A stretch of 64,000 nucleotides of DNA from Ruminococcus sp. (GTDB lineage: Bacteria > Bacillota > Clostridia > Oscillospirales > Ruminococcaceae), in the NCBI GenBank assembly GCA_017623515.1, contig JAGAOV010000017.1, forward strand, positions 1 to 64,000, given 5' to 3'. The translations under genes and the position numbers were made by a program. Position 1 is the first letter of the stretch. Every line of letters begins with the position of its first letter. Under the pieces are notes generated by a model. That model saw only the letters and a program-made list of their open reading frames with translations. It ran no database searches and had not been told where the DNA came from. Positions 32,548 to 41,703 of the stretch are shown piece by piece.

Positions 32548-33693
32548 ATGACTGATATAAAAGAAAGAAGACTCAATCCATACGATCCATTCGACAATCC
32601 TACGGAAAACTGCGCATACCGTACCGACTACAGACGAGTTGACCAGAGAATAGAGGAAAAAGGCTATGAGATTCCCATTCTTCCCGATAAAAAGGAACGC
32701 AGGGGAATACGCCGTCTGTTCAATATCACCGGACTTTCGCTTCTTTTGGGTGCAGTGGGCGTAAATGTGATATTTACGGCGGTGCTTATGGTATTGGAGA
32801 TCATACTTGCAGGCTCTTTTGATCTAAATGCAATGGCTGACGCAGAGAATTACATAAACTACGATTCATCTATACTTATGGCATTGAATGGTATGCTGTT
32901 CCTTGCAGTAAATTCTATTTCAGCTATAGTGGGAGGACGTTTGTGCGGAATAAGAGTGCGATCCTATTACCGTCCGTTTAAGGAAAAGAAAGGCAGGCTT
33001 ATAAGCTATATTTTCATAGGCGTATTTGTTCAGGCTGTAACGGGTATCCTCTACACACTGATAAGCAGTTTCATGGAAAATGCAGGCATACAGGACTATG
33101 TAAGCGATATTGATACATATGTAAATGCAAAAACGATCGTCGTAACCGGACTTTATACATGTATTATAGCACCGGTAACAGAGGAACTTCTGTACAGAGG
33201 TTTTGTTCTGAAGAATCTGTCCTGCGTAAGCCAGAAATTCGGAATAATCGTGAGCGCAATGTTCTTTGGGTTTGCGCATGAAAATATAGCTCAGTTCCTA
33301 CTTGCAATGCCTCTCGGCATATTCATGGCAAGAATCACCATAAAGCACAATTCTCTTATTCCCTCAACTCTTGTGCATATGGGAGTGAACACTCTTGCAT
33401 TTATGCTTAACTGGGTTTATACAATAGTTCCTACAGATTCGGAGGGTAATCTGCTTACCAACGGAATAGGAACACTTGCGGTACTTGGTGTTGATATACT
33501 CTATTATTTCATAGCCGGTACAGGACTTATTCTCTGGATACTTGAAGTCCGCAGATCAAGACTTCCTGCAAACACAATTCGTCAGAGTTATAGAGGAGTG
33601 CGGATCGCTCTTACATCGCCGTGGCTTTTGGCGGCAGCACTGTTCCATATAGCAATGGCTGTTCTGGGTATAGTAATGCAGAATATGATGTGA
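32548..33693 (+). CDS. CPBP-family intramembrane metalloprotease
   Basis: 381 residues from ATG 32548 (AGGAG upstream); the in-frame start at 32500 lies in the promoter and is rejected. The N-terminal 60 residues are polar, then about eight helices. CPBP (Abi/CAAX) motifs are intact: EELLYRGFVLKNL near 213-225 with the catalytic Glu pair, FFGFAHENIAQF near 242-253, and HMGVNTLAF near 275-283. Members cleave prenylated or other membrane proteins, or protect against bacteriocins. Substrate unknown. Confidence 0.85.
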   Translation: MTDIKERRLNPYDPFDNPTENCAYRTDYRRVDQRIEEKGYEIPILPDKKERRGIRRLFNITGLSLLLGAVGVNVIFTAVLMVLEIILAGSFDLNAMADAENYINYDSSILMALNGMLFLAVNSISAIVGGRLCGIRVRSYYRPFKEKKGRLISYIFIGVFVQAVTGILYTLISSFMENAGIQDYVSDIDTYVNAKTIVVTGLYTCIIAPVTEELLYRGFVLKNLSCVSQKFGIIVSAMFFGFAHENIAQFLLAMPLGIFMARITIKHNSLIPSTLVHMGVNTLAFMLNWVYTIVPTDSEGNLLTNGIGTLAVLGVDILYYFIAGTGLILWILEVRRSRLPANTIRQSYRGVRIALTSPWLLAAALFHIAMAVLGIVMQNMM

Positions 33694-33729
33694 TCTTTCA
33701 GAGACAGGAATATTTAAAAAAAGAACTAT

Positions 33730-33758
33730 TGACGTATCGCCGCAAAAGTAGTAAAATA
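33730..33758 (+). promoter_or_regulatory. Promoter of pduL
   Basis: TTGACG at 33730-33735 and TAAAAT at 33753-33758, spacer 17 bp. Confidence 0.7.
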
Positions 33759-33791
33759 TAACTGGAAATAAATTTTATGGAGGTAATTCCC

Positions 33792-34373
33792 ATGTCAAAG
33801 AAATTTATCGTAGAAACATCCGCAAGACACGTACACCTGACAGCAGAGCATTTTGCAATTCTGTTTGGTGAGGGCAAAGAGCTGACTGTAAAGAAGATGC
33901 TCTCCCAGCCTGGTCAGTTTGCATGTGAGGAAAGAATTACAGTAGTAGGTCCGAAGAAAGAAATGGCTGGCGTATCCATCCTTGGCCCGTTCCGTCCGGC
34001 TACACAGGTTGAGCTTTCCGCAACTGATGCACGTTCTATCGGCATTGCAGCACCTATTCGTGAATCTGGTGATGTTGCAGGAACAGGTGCATGTAAGCTT
34101 GTAGGTCCATGCGGTGAAGTAGAGATCAGCGAAGGCGTTATCGTAGCGCAGCGTCATATTCACCTTACTCCTGAGGACGCATCAGAAATGGGCGTTAAGG
34201 ATAAGGATGTAGTGTGGGTAAAGGTTGATACAGATGGCAGAAAGGCTATCCTTGGCGATGTTGTATGCCGTGTATCCCCGAACTATGCAACTGCAATGCA
34301 CATTGATACAGACGAATCAAACGCAATCAGCGCATCTCGTGACCTGATGGGCGAGATCGTAACTGTTGACTGA
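33792..34373 (+). CDS. pduL: Phosphate acyltransferase PduL-type (phosphotransacetylase)
   Basis: 193 residues from ATG 33792 (GGAGGT upstream). PduL exchanges acyl-CoA and acyl phosphate, which allows ATP formation through acetate or propionate kinase. Two PduL half-domains are visible, each with a zinc-binding histidine cluster: SARHVHLT near residue 9-16 and AQRHIHLTPEDA near 119-130; GPFRPATQVELS is a further family block. No microcompartment genes are nearby and there is no encapsulation peptide, so it is probably the cytosolic housekeeping phosphotransacetylase for acetate production. Acyl preference is inferred. Confidence 0.88.
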   Translation: MSKKFIVETSARHVHLTAEHFAILFGEGKELTVKKMLSQPGQFACEERITVVGPKKEMAGVSILGPFRPATQVELSATDARSIGIAAPIRESGDVAGTGACKLVGPCGEVEISEGVIVAQRHIHLTPEDASEMGVKDKDVVWVKVDTDGRKAILGDVVCRVSPNYATAMHIDTDESNAISASRDLMGEIVTVD

Positions 34374-34394
34374 TTACATATGTAATAGAGAAGA

Positions 34395-34426
34395 GGAGCT
34401 GCTGCAACTGCAACAGCTCCTTTTTT
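34395..34426. terminator. Terminator between pduL and spoIIQ
   Basis: GGAGCTG (34395-34401) pairs with CAGCTCC (34414-34420), then TTTTTT. The genes converge here. Confidence 0.8.
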
Positions 34427-34427
34427 A

Positions 34428-35186
34428 CTATTGTCCGTTCACATACGCCGCAGGATCAACGTACACATCATTTTTCAGAACCTCAAAGTGCAGGTGAGAA
34501 GCCTGTTTGCTTTCAATATCCGCAGTGTTGCCCACAGAACCCATAGTCTGACCGCTTTCAATGGTATCTCCAACCTTTACAGAAAGGCTTGGACTGAGAC
34601 CGCAGTAGCGGCTTACAACGCCGTTTCCATGGTCGATCTCAACACAGATACCCCACAAAGCGTCCTTTGTAACGTCTGCCACAGTGCCGTTGTCGATGGC
34701 GCATACCGGCGTACCCTCTTCGGCGGCAATATCCATACCGTTGTGAGTCTGCCATGTACCGGTAGTTTCAGACTTCACAAGCTCACCGCCGCTGAACTGT
34801 GAGATGACTTCACCTTGAATAGGCATTACAAGAACATGAGCAAAGCTGCCCTCGTCTGACGGCTGAGTTTCCGGCTGCATTTCTGATGCAGGTTCCATTT
34901 CCGTAATAGGCTGAGTTTCCGGCTGAGTTTCCGGAACGCCTGTCTGCACCTGTACCGCTGCACCGTAAGCCTCATAAGATGATTCAGTTGTATAAACTGG
35001 TTCTGATGATGGCTGAGTTTCTGCTGTAAGCTCGTTCTGGATAGAATCAAGGCTGTCCTCAAGTGTTGCAGTAGTTGCTTGGTAAGCATATGCACATGCT
35101 GCGCCTACCATTGCAAGGCTGATGATAAGGGCTGTGTAAAAGCTCTTCGGACGTACTCTTTTCTGCTGATTAGTTTCGTTTTTCAA
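34428..35186 (-). CDS. spoIIQ: SpoIIQ-like M23 (LytM) peptidase, TTG start
   Basis: 252 residues. Start TTG 35186 has GGAGGTG 6 bases upstream; the in-frame ATG 35225 has no ribosome site and would extend past the hairpin. One transmembrane helix (about 18-40) anchors the protein. A Pro/Glu/Thr/Gln-rich linker (about 55-125) follows, then a LytM domain. The zinc ligands seem intact (HNGMD, then HLHFEV), unlike Bacillus SpoIIQ and as in some clostridial versions. In sporulation SpoIIQ acts from the forespore membrane in the channel with SpoIIIAH. The name is inferred from architecture; another M23 envelope hydrolase is the alternative. Confidence 0.72.
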   Translation of the reverse strand: MKNETNQQKRVRPKSFYTALIISLAMVGAACAYAYQATTATLEDSLDSIQNELTAETQPSSEPVYTTESSYEAYGAAVQVQTGVPETQPETQPITEMEPASEMQPETQPSDEGSFAHVLVMPIQGEVISQFSGGELVKSETTGTWQTHNGMDIAAEEGTPVCAIDNGTVADVTKDALWGICVEIDHGNGVVSRYCGLSPSLSVKVGDTIESGQTMGSVGNTADIESKQASHLHFEVLKNDVYVDPAAYVNGQ

Positions 35187-35192
35187 ATCAAA

Positions 35193-35222
35193 CACCTCCG
35201 ACTCTATTTTGAACCGGAGGTG
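35193..35222 (-). promoter_or_regulatory. Hairpin sequestering the spoIIQ ribosome site
   Basis: On the minus strand CACCTCCG (35222-35215) and CGGAGGTG (35200-35193) pair perfectly around a 14-base loop. The second arm is the Shine-Dalgarno sequence of the TTG start at 35186. Confidence 0.7.
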
Positions 35223-35240
35223 CAATATTATACAGATATT

Positions 35241-36575
35241 CTAAAATTTTTCCTCAAGAAATCTTTCGAGGAATGCAGTCTCGTTTTTATCGGGAACATC
35301 CTCGCTGTATCGTACCTTTTCATAGTAAAGCGTTACACGTTCCATATCCTTTCGGTACGTTTTATCATGAGGAATACTCTGCCATACCTCAAAGGGCGTT
35401 TCGTATTGTTTAACGGGAATGCCATTTCCATCAAGCTTATAAAGGAGAAGGCTGTAGCCAAAACGGTATTTTTCAGCGCTGTTATCCATTCTGCGGAAGC
35501 GTTTCAGTTCATGTTTCCATTTCATATGAGGGGTAGTATTGTTTTTCTGAACAGATACATCAGCAGAAAGCTCTATGTGATGGTCAGTATATCCTCCTGA
35601 AGTGGAATGCTCCTGCTTTTCATAGCTTCTTCCGAAAAGATGTGCGATCCATGAGCTTATGCTTCGTCCTGTATTTACGATGGCTGATATGATTTTCTCT
35701 CTGTATCTTATGAGGAGGAATATGACAATTCCAGAAAGTATTACTGTACACACAAGAGTAAGCCATTCGTTTCGGGAAACAGCCGTCTGCTGAATGATAT
35801 TCGGAGTTTCTGAAAGCTCTGCGGCTTTCTTTTCTTCTCCGATAAACAGACCAACAAACCAGTAAATAGCTTTTCCTATATAATGAATAGCAGCTTTAAC
35901 TATAGTCCAGAGGAATCCTCCTATATATTTTCTCAGAAGTATCAGAACCATCATACCTGCACCTACAGCACATAGGAGAAGTCTGTTGTATTTAAGTATA
36001 CCATCCGGAAGAGGTGCGCTGTCATCGCCCTGACTGCGGAGGGCATCATCTATGCTGCTGAAATTACGTGCAAGGGCAAATACTGCGCTTATTAAAAGAA
36101 AGAGTATCACCTGCCACAGCAATGAAGTCTTGTGATCACCTATCCATATGACAGCGGATGTGAGTATGAAAACCATACACACGGATACATATACATAGGT
36201 ATGTGTGAGGCTGTCATATTCAATGAAGAAGAGTCTTGCGCCAGCCTGATAAACTGCGAATACTGCAATTGCAGAGACAACAGCCATGAATGTGCCGTCT
36301 AAAGGCGTTATCACAGCGGCAATGAAAGCCGCCAATGCACCAGCAGCAAAGAATCCTGTATTTACAAGAACAGGTTTTTTTCTGTACATGCGCCTTATGA
36401 GGACTGCATGGAAAAGAGCGATCCAGCCGGTGAGTATTACGAAAAGCTCCGAAAGCCATACCTGCAATGACGTTTCGCCGGAGTAGTGAAAAATCATTGC
36501 AATAACAGGGTAAACTGTAAGGAGAAGCGCATTGTATGCGGCAAAATGGAGAAGTGTACGTTCTGCTGCCCGCAT
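35241..36575 (-). CDS. Multi-pass membrane protein with DUF4129-like C-terminus
   Basis: 444 residues. About nine hydrophobic helices cover 10-260 and 275-300. The last 110 residues are soluble and resemble DUF4129 (YRFGYSLLLYKLDGNGIPVKQYETPFEVW). ATG 36575 shares its base with the stop of the DUF58 gene (TAATG) and has AGGAG upstream. In other bacteria MoxR-DUF58-DUF4129/transglutaminase operons are common, with unclear roles in envelope or complex assembly; no transglutaminase domain is visible here. Confidence 0.7.
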   Translation of the reverse strand: MRAAERTLLHFAAYNALLLTVYPVIAMIFHYSGETSLQVWLSELFVILTGWIALFHAVLIRRMYRKKPVLVNTGFFAAGALAAFIAAVITPLDGTFMAVVSAIAVFAVYQAGARLFFIEYDSLTHTYVYVSVCMVFILTSAVIWIGDHKTSLLWQVILFLLISAVFALARNFSSIDDALRSQGDDSAPLPDGILKYNRLLLCAVGAGMMVLILLRKYIGGFLWTIVKAAIHYIGKAIYWFVGLFIGEEKKAAELSETPNIIQQTAVSRNEWLTLVCTVILSGIVIFLLIRYREKIISAIVNTGRSISSWIAHLFGRSYEKQEHSTSGGYTDHHIELSADVSVQKNNTTPHMKWKHELKRFRRMDNSAEKYRFGYSLLLYKLDGNGIPVKQYETPFEVWQSIPHDKTYRKDMERVTLYYEKVRYSEDVPDKNETAFLERFLEEKF

Positions 36576-37678
36576 TATACATCACTCCTTTCCGGTTCAG
36601 GGAGAATTATATCAGCAATGCCGGCATAATCTTTTCCTTTACCTGAAACTACAACAGAAGAATCGTGATTCTGTCTTTTCCAGAGCATTGCTGCATCATC
36701 CGTGTAGGGTGTTATAAGAACAGCCGAAGTATCAGGAGGAATAATGATGTATCCCTTTATAAACTGTCTGAACGGCATATATTCTGTGACAGATATTTCC
36801 GCAAGGGCATAAAGCGCAGACAAAAGGGAAGTATCGTTCATGAGAAGAGGTTCGCCCTTTGGTGTGAAACCGCAGCTGCAAAGCGTGATATTATACCCTT
36901 CGTTTACTGCCTCCTCTATACACTGAACGCAAAGTCTTATAGTATGTTCAGCAAGAGGTTCATCTGCTGTAGATATGCCTATTTCTTCTGGATCAGTCTG
37001 CAAATTCAGAATAATTAGAATACATCTCCGTGCGGTCTTTTCCTCCAGACGAACCATAAGCTCCTGCATGTGGGCAGAGGCATTCCAGTGTATACGCTTC
37101 ATAGGATCGCCTTGTTCATAGCAGCGAACTCCAGATGTAAAGAACGGATCTGTTACAAGGCTGTTTCTTACAAGCATTTCTCCTGTTTGTCGGCGCATTC
37201 TTTCCGGAAGAACGGTTTCTGTGTGTGCGCTTACAGGAAGAACTGTGAGAGTACCGCCTTTTTCATCAGCAGAAATGGAAACTCTTATTCCGCCCAGAAT
37301 ATCAGCAGTCTGAACTCTTGCGGCAGATACAGAGTAAACTCCTCTTTTCATTGCCTTTACACGTCTTACACGTTTTATACCGCTGTAGCTTTTCACCTTG
37401 AAAAAGCCTGTTATAAAGCGGTCATTTCCGGCGGCGGTGCTGTCGCCGTTTACAGGCTCTATAGCCGCAGGAATAGTAAGCTCCGATTTGAGCCACGGAA
37501 CAGGGAGAAGCTTTCTGTTTTCAACTATTTCTGCAAAGTCCGTTTCATCGCCCTCGTTTATAGTTTCATCCTCAAATCCGCAGCTGTACTTTACATTCAT
37601 GCCGCCGAAGCGTGAATAGAGTGCCTGCTCCGCAGCAACAGCTGCTGCAATAATGATAACGATTATCAGCAGTTCCAT
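36575..37678 (-). CDS. DUF58-domain protein
   Basis: 367 residues. One N-terminal hydrophobic segment (1-17), a beta-rich region, then the DUF58 signature YEQGDPMKRIHWNASAHMQELMVRLEE near 186-212 and a VWA-like fold start (CILIILNL). It overlaps the MoxR gene by 13 bp and the membrane-protein gene by 1 bp, so the three are one translationally coupled operon. DUF58 proteins are typically partners of MoxR ATPases. Confidence 0.85.
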   Translation of the reverse strand: MELLIIVIIIAAAVAAEQALYSRFGGMNVKYSCGFEDETINEGDETDFAEIVENRKLLPVPWLKSELTIPAAIEPVNGDSTAAGNDRFITGFFKVKSYSGIKRVRRVKAMKRGVYSVSAARVQTADILGGIRVSISADEKGGTLTVLPVSAHTETVLPERMRRQTGEMLVRNSLVTDPFFTSGVRCYEQGDPMKRIHWNASAHMQELMVRLEEKTARRCILIILNLQTDPEEIGISTADEPLAEHTIRLCVQCIEEAVNEGYNITLCSCGFTPKGEPLLMNDTSLLSALYALAEISVTEYMPFRQFIKGYIIIPPDTSAVLITPYTDDAAMLWKRQNHDSSVVVSGKGKDYAGIADIILPEPERSDV

Positions 37679-38613
37679 ATCTGATCCTTTGGTACGGATA
37701 CCTTTTCCAGAATATCCTCTGCGAGCTTTCTTTTTTCCTCAAGCTTATCGCCGTAGGATGCACCTTTCAGAATAAGACGGTGCGCCATAACATCGGCAGC
37801 AACAGCTTTTACATCGTCGGGAGTAACGTAGTCACGTCCGTTTATTGCGGCATATCCTCTTGAAGCGTCTGCAAGGGCAATGATACCTCTGGGACTTAGA
37901 CCTGTTCTCACTGAACTGTGCTCACGGGATACCTTTGCAATATCAAGGAGGTAATCCTGTACAGCGTCGGCTATACGCACAGATTGAAGCTCTTTCTGTG
38001 CCTTGAGTATATTTTCACATGAAGCAACGCTATGAAGCACTGCAATACCGTTAATAGCACGGCTAAGCATTTCCTTTTCCTTATCACGCTCAGGATAACC
38101 CATTCGCAGGCAGAAAAGGAATCTGTCAAGCTGTGCCTCCGGCAGAGGAAACGTACCCTGCAATTCAACAGGATTCTGTGTAGCGATTACAAGAAAAGGC
38201 TCAGGCAGTCTGAACGTAACGCCGTCGGCTGTGACCTGCTTTTCCTCCATGCATTCAAGGAGTGCAGACTGTGTTCTCGGTGCGGCACGGTTTATTTCAT
38301 CCGCAAGGAGAATATTTGTGAATACAGCACCCTTACGGAAGCTGAATTCCTGTTTTTTCATATCGTAAATATTCACGCCTGTTATATCTGTAGGGAGAAG
38401 GTCAGGTGTGAACTGCACTCTGCTGTATATACCGTCTACAGAAGCTGCAAGAGCTTTTGCAAGAGTTGTTTTTCCAGTGCCGGGAACATCGTCAAGAAGT
38501 ACATGTCCTCCTGCAATAGCCGCAATTATCACACGGTCTATGACCTCATCCTTGCCGGATATTCTCAGGGAGATATTCTTGTGTATTTTTTCATAAAGTT
38601 CTTTTATAAGCAA
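37666..38613 (-). CDS. MoxR-family AAA ATPase, TTG start
   Basis: A 315-residue chaperone-like ATPase. Walker A DDVPGTGKTT near 38-47, Walker B LLADEINRA near 101-109, sensor 1 ATQNP, arginine-finger region PEAQLDRF, and the C-terminal lid with TGLSPRG. The start codon is TTG 38613, supported by AAGGAGG 8 bases upstream; no closer ATG exists. First gene of the MoxR-DUF58-DUF4129-like operon. Targets unknown. Confidence 0.88.
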   Translation of the reverse strand: MLIKELYEKIHKNISLRISGKDEVIDRVIIAAIAGGHVLLDDVPGTGKTTLAKALAASVDGIYSRVQFTPDLLPTDITGVNIYDMKKQEFSFRKGAVFTNILLADEINRAAPRTQSALLECMEEKQVTADGVTFRLPEPFLVIATQNPVELQGTFPLPEAQLDRFLFCLRMGYPERDKEKEMLSRAINGIAVLHSVASCENILKAQKELQSVRIADAVQDYLLDIAKVSREHSSVRTGLSPRGIIALADASRGYAAINGRDYVTPDDVKAVAADVMAHRLILKGASYGDKLEEKRKLAEDILEKVSVPKDQIWNC

Positions 38614-38627
38614 TTTGATTTCCTCCT

Positions 38628-38667
38628 TAAAAAAGTTAAAAGCAGTGCAGCGGAAAACTGCACTGCT
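38628..38667 (-). terminator. Terminator after the CapA-like gene
   Basis: AGCAGTGCAG pairs with CTGCACTGCT; on the minus strand TTTTAACTTTTTT follows, ending just before the MoxR ribosome site. Confidence 0.75.
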
Positions 38668-38678
38668 TTAATGTTTAT

Positions 38679-39956
38679 TTAGTCCAGCTTCTGGAATTCA
38701 GCCGGAATGGCTGCGTCGATAATTTCCTTTATGCGTTCCATACTCCATTCAGCATACAGAGGATCGTAGACAGCCTTAGGCAGACCATGAGCTTCACAGA
38801 GCGATTCATTATACTGACTGTAAGGAATAAGACGCACATTGCTGAGGTATCCGTCATCGTACTGAGTGATAACAGGGATGACCTTTATATCCTCGATCTT
38901 TACCTCACCCATAGCATCCACGCTGATATTGAAGTCAGCGATCTCACCTATAAGGTTTATGTTGTAGCTTTGTGATGAGATGAAGTTGCCTAGTGAGTAG
39001 AATACAAATCCCTGAGAGCCGTCCTCACGGGTGAGATATTCCATAGTCTGCGGAACATGGGGATTCGTGCCAAGAATAACGTCTGCGCCCCAGTTTACCA
39101 TGTCCTTGGCAAGAGTTTTTGTGCCTTCTGTAGGTTCAAGAGAGTCCTCAGTTCCCCAGTGTGCAGAAACAATTACCACATCAGCTATCTCATTTGCAGT
39201 TTCTATCTGCTCCTTGATAAGCTCTGTTTCGTAAGTATAGACTATTCTCAGTTCAGATTCATCTGAAACAGATTTTCCATTTGTGGATTCAGTGTAGGCG
39301 AGAAGTGCAACAGTTAGACCGTTTACCTCATGAAGACGTATATTATTCATGTCGTCTATGTTCTTGTATGCGCCGTAAACGGTAAGACCGGAGTTAGCCT
39401 CCATCATTTCGTCCCAGTAGTCAAGGCATGATTCAAGACCGCCCTCGCCCTTATCAAGAACGTGGTCATTACCCATAGAGACCGCATTGAAGCCAAGACT
39501 TATCAGAGCATCGCCTACTTCAGACGGAGAGTTGAAGTCACCACGATTGCCGCTTATTTCAATATTTGGATTATCGCAGATGAGAGTTTCCTGATTGATG
39601 ATATTGAGGTCTCCCTTTGAGATAATATCCTTAACATTTTTGTAGCAGTAGCCGAAATCATATACATCACTTCCCGAAGCATTTGCGGAAGCAGAGGTGA
39701 ATACAGCAGTCTGTATCATGTTGTCTCCGGCTGCGATAACACGTATTTCACCGCCGTTTTGTTTTACAGTGGCGATAGTAGCCTCTTCAGGTGCAGGATT
39801 GCCGTCCATACCGGCCTTATTTTCAGTGGTGGCAGCCTGAAACTCAGCGATTTTTGCAGCGGCAGCGGAATCTGGGTTTTCGATAGAACGGCAGCCTGCC
39901 GCAGTCCCCAGAAGCATAAACGAAAGTCCTGCTGCCAGAATCTTTTTATTAAGCAT
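38679..39956 (-). CDS. CapA-family lipoprotein (PGA_cap metallophosphatase fold)
   Basis: 425 residues. Signal peptide with lipobox TAAGC (Cys22), an Ala/Glu-rich linker to about 65, then the CapA domain: IRVIAAGDNMIQ near 73-84, NQETLI, GFNAVSMGNDHVLDKG, VVSAHWGTE and LGTNPHVPQTMEY. These motifs belong to calcineurin-like folds with two metal ions. CapA in Bacillus serves polyglutamate capsule, but no capB or capC is nearby, so the role is probably different. Anchored outside the membrane. AAGGAGG precedes ATG 39956. Confidence 0.85.
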   Translation of the reverse strand: MLNKKILAAGLSFMLLGTAAGCRSIENPDSAAAAKIAEFQAATTENKAGMDGNPAPEEATIATVKQNGGEIRVIAAGDNMIQTAVFTSASANASGSDVYDFGYCYKNVKDIISKGDLNIINQETLICDNPNIEISGNRGDFNSPSEVGDALISLGFNAVSMGNDHVLDKGEGGLESCLDYWDEMMEANSGLTVYGAYKNIDDMNNIRLHEVNGLTVALLAYTESTNGKSVSDESELRIVYTYETELIKEQIETANEIADVVIVSAHWGTEDSLEPTEGTKTLAKDMVNWGADVILGTNPHVPQTMEYLTREDGSQGFVFYSLGNFISSQSYNINLIGEIADFNISVDAMGEVKIEDIKVIPVITQYDDGYLSNVRLIPYSQYNESLCEAHGLPKAVYDPLYAEWSMERIKEIIDAAIPAEFQKLD

Positions 39957-40011
39957 TATAGCTCCTCCTTGTTATATAGGAAAGAATCCTTAGCCGCCAG
40001 CTGCGGCATAT

Positions 40012-40135
40012 AAAGGCAGTACCTCACAAAGTCCGCATGATGGCTCTGCGTATAATATGCTTGCATATTTTCCGTCATATATCACAAAAAATCTGATTGC
40101 ACATCTGACGTACAGGCTTTATGCGGTATTGCCTA
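40012..40135. repeat. CGCATAAAG-family repeat, longest copy B (124 bp)
   Basis: It starts AAAGGCAGTACC and ends CTTTATGCGGTATTGCC. It contains the left block shared with copies A and E and the right block shared with copies A and C. It lies in the divergent gap between the CapA-like and ger genes (39957-40248), which holds nothing else clear. Confidence 0.75.
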
Positions 40136-40248
40136 TACTCATATTGAATAGTATACCACACTTCCGTGAAAATTGCAACAATTTTCTGAATATCCGCAGA
40201 GTTTTCACACAAGATAACGAAAAACCATGAAGAAAGGCGGCAGTGAAC

Positions 40249-41703
40249 ATGAATGATTTTGCGAATGAATCCCTCAGTTCAGATATAAGGGAGAATATAC
40301 AGCGTATCAGGGAAATATCAGATAACGGTTCTGATGTAATGGTGAATGAGTTTCTTTTAAGCGGAGTACCGGCGGCATTGCTTACATGCGAGGGCATGGT
40401 ATCTACAAGCATGATAACGGAGCTGATACTTGAGCCTATCACGAAGGTACAGATTGCGTCAGCGGACGCAGAAAGGGTAATATTCCATGTGCAGAACAGA
40501 CTTCTTCTGTCACTTGACCGGAGCGAGGCAAAAAATTACCGTGATCTGTTCAGGTTTCTGAACTCAGGATTTGCGGTGCTGCTGATAAACGGAGCATCAA
40601 AGGCATTGGTGTACGGAGTACAGGGATATGAGAAGCGTTCGGTATCCGAGCCGTCAGGCGAGAGCAATATCATGGGTTCACGGGAAGGCTTTATAGAAGT
40701 TGTGAGAATGAATATGTCTCTGGTTCGCAGGAGAATGAAAACTCCTTTCCTGAAAATGGAGCTTATGCCTGTAGGCGACAAATCTCAGACGGATATATGT
40801 CTTTGTTATATGTACGACCGTGTACCGGAGAGCCTTGTGAATGACATAAAGAAACGCTTGCAGAGTGCGGAGCTTGAGAGTGTTCTTTCAACAGGATATT
40901 TACAGCCTTTTCTTGAGAACAGGAGAGGATGTCTCTTTGATACATCCGGCACTACCCAGAGACCGGATGTGCTTTGCGGAAAACTTCTTGAGGGAAGAGT
41001 GGGCATACTCATAGACGGCGTACCCTATGCCATAACAGTACCCAAGCTTCTCTGCGAAAGTTTCCAGACAATGGATGACTATAGTTTCCGTCCGTTCTAC
41101 ACAACATGTATCCGCTGGATAAAGTATCTTGCTTTTCTTATAACGCTTCTTCTGCCTGCTTTATATGTTGCAGTTTCGCTTCATCATCCGGAGCTTTTGA
41201 ATCGTACACTTCTTCTTATACTTGCAGAGGCAGAGGAAAAAGCACCTGTTTCACTTACAGCAGAAGCAATAGGAGTTTTGCTTGTGTATGAGATAGTACG
41301 TGAAGCCGGACTAAGACTTCCTAAGGCAGTAGGCGGTTCAGTGAGTATAGTGGCAGGTCTTATTATTGGTGACGCAGCCGTTTCATCCGGTCTTATAAGT
41401 ACGCCTATGCTTACAGTTACAGCCATAGCTGTTATAAGCGGATTTGCACTGCCGGATCTTAATCAGCCCTTGACGCTGCTAAGACTTGGATTCATCCTTG
41501 CAGGAGGAATTCTTGGGCTTTTTGGAATAGGCCTCCTTGGTGCGGCTGTCATATTCAATATATGTGCCGGCGAAAGCTTTGGTACGCCTTTCTCTGCACC
41601 TATATCACCTCTTCGTCCAAAGGCAATGAGAGATGTTCTCACAAGGGTAAGCTTCCGGAAAATGCAGAGAGGACAATTTACAGTGGAGGAATATCATGAA
41701 TAG
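40249..41703 (+). CDS. GerA-family spore germination protein, A subunit
   Basis: 484 residues from ATG 40249 (AAGGCGG 8 bases upstream; the GTG at 40243 is too close). The long soluble N-terminal domain (1-285) includes VNEFLLSGVPAALLTCEGM, typical of the GerA/SpoVAF family, followed by about five membrane helices (292-470) with the conserved FCTTC-like FYTTCIRW and the PLRP block at the C-terminal end. With the next two genes it forms a germinant receptor in the inner spore membrane. The germinant is unknown. A sigma-G promoter is expected but not identified. Confidence 0.9.
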   Translation: MNDFANESLSSDIRENIQRIREISDNGSDVMVNEFLLSGVPAALLTCEGMVSTSMITELILEPITKVQIASADAERVIFHVQNRLLLSLDRSEAKNYRDLFRFLNSGFAVLLINGASKALVYGVQGYEKRSVSEPSGESNIMGSREGFIEVVRMNMSLVRRRMKTPFLKMELMPVGDKSQTDICLCYMYDRVPESLVNDIKKRLQSAELESVLSTGYLQPFLENRRGCLFDTSGTTQRPDVLCGKLLEGRVGILIDGVPYAITVPKLLCESFQTMDDYSFRPFYTTCIRWIKYLAFLITLLLPALYVAVSLHHPELLNRTLLLILAEAEEKAPVSLTAEAIGVLLVYEIVREAGLRLPKAVGGSVSIVAGLIIGDAAVSSGLISTPMLTVTAIAVISGFALPDLNQPLTLLRLGFILAGGILGLFGIGLLGAAVIFNICAGESFGTPFSAPISPLRPKAMRDVLTRVSFRKMQRGQFTVEEYHE

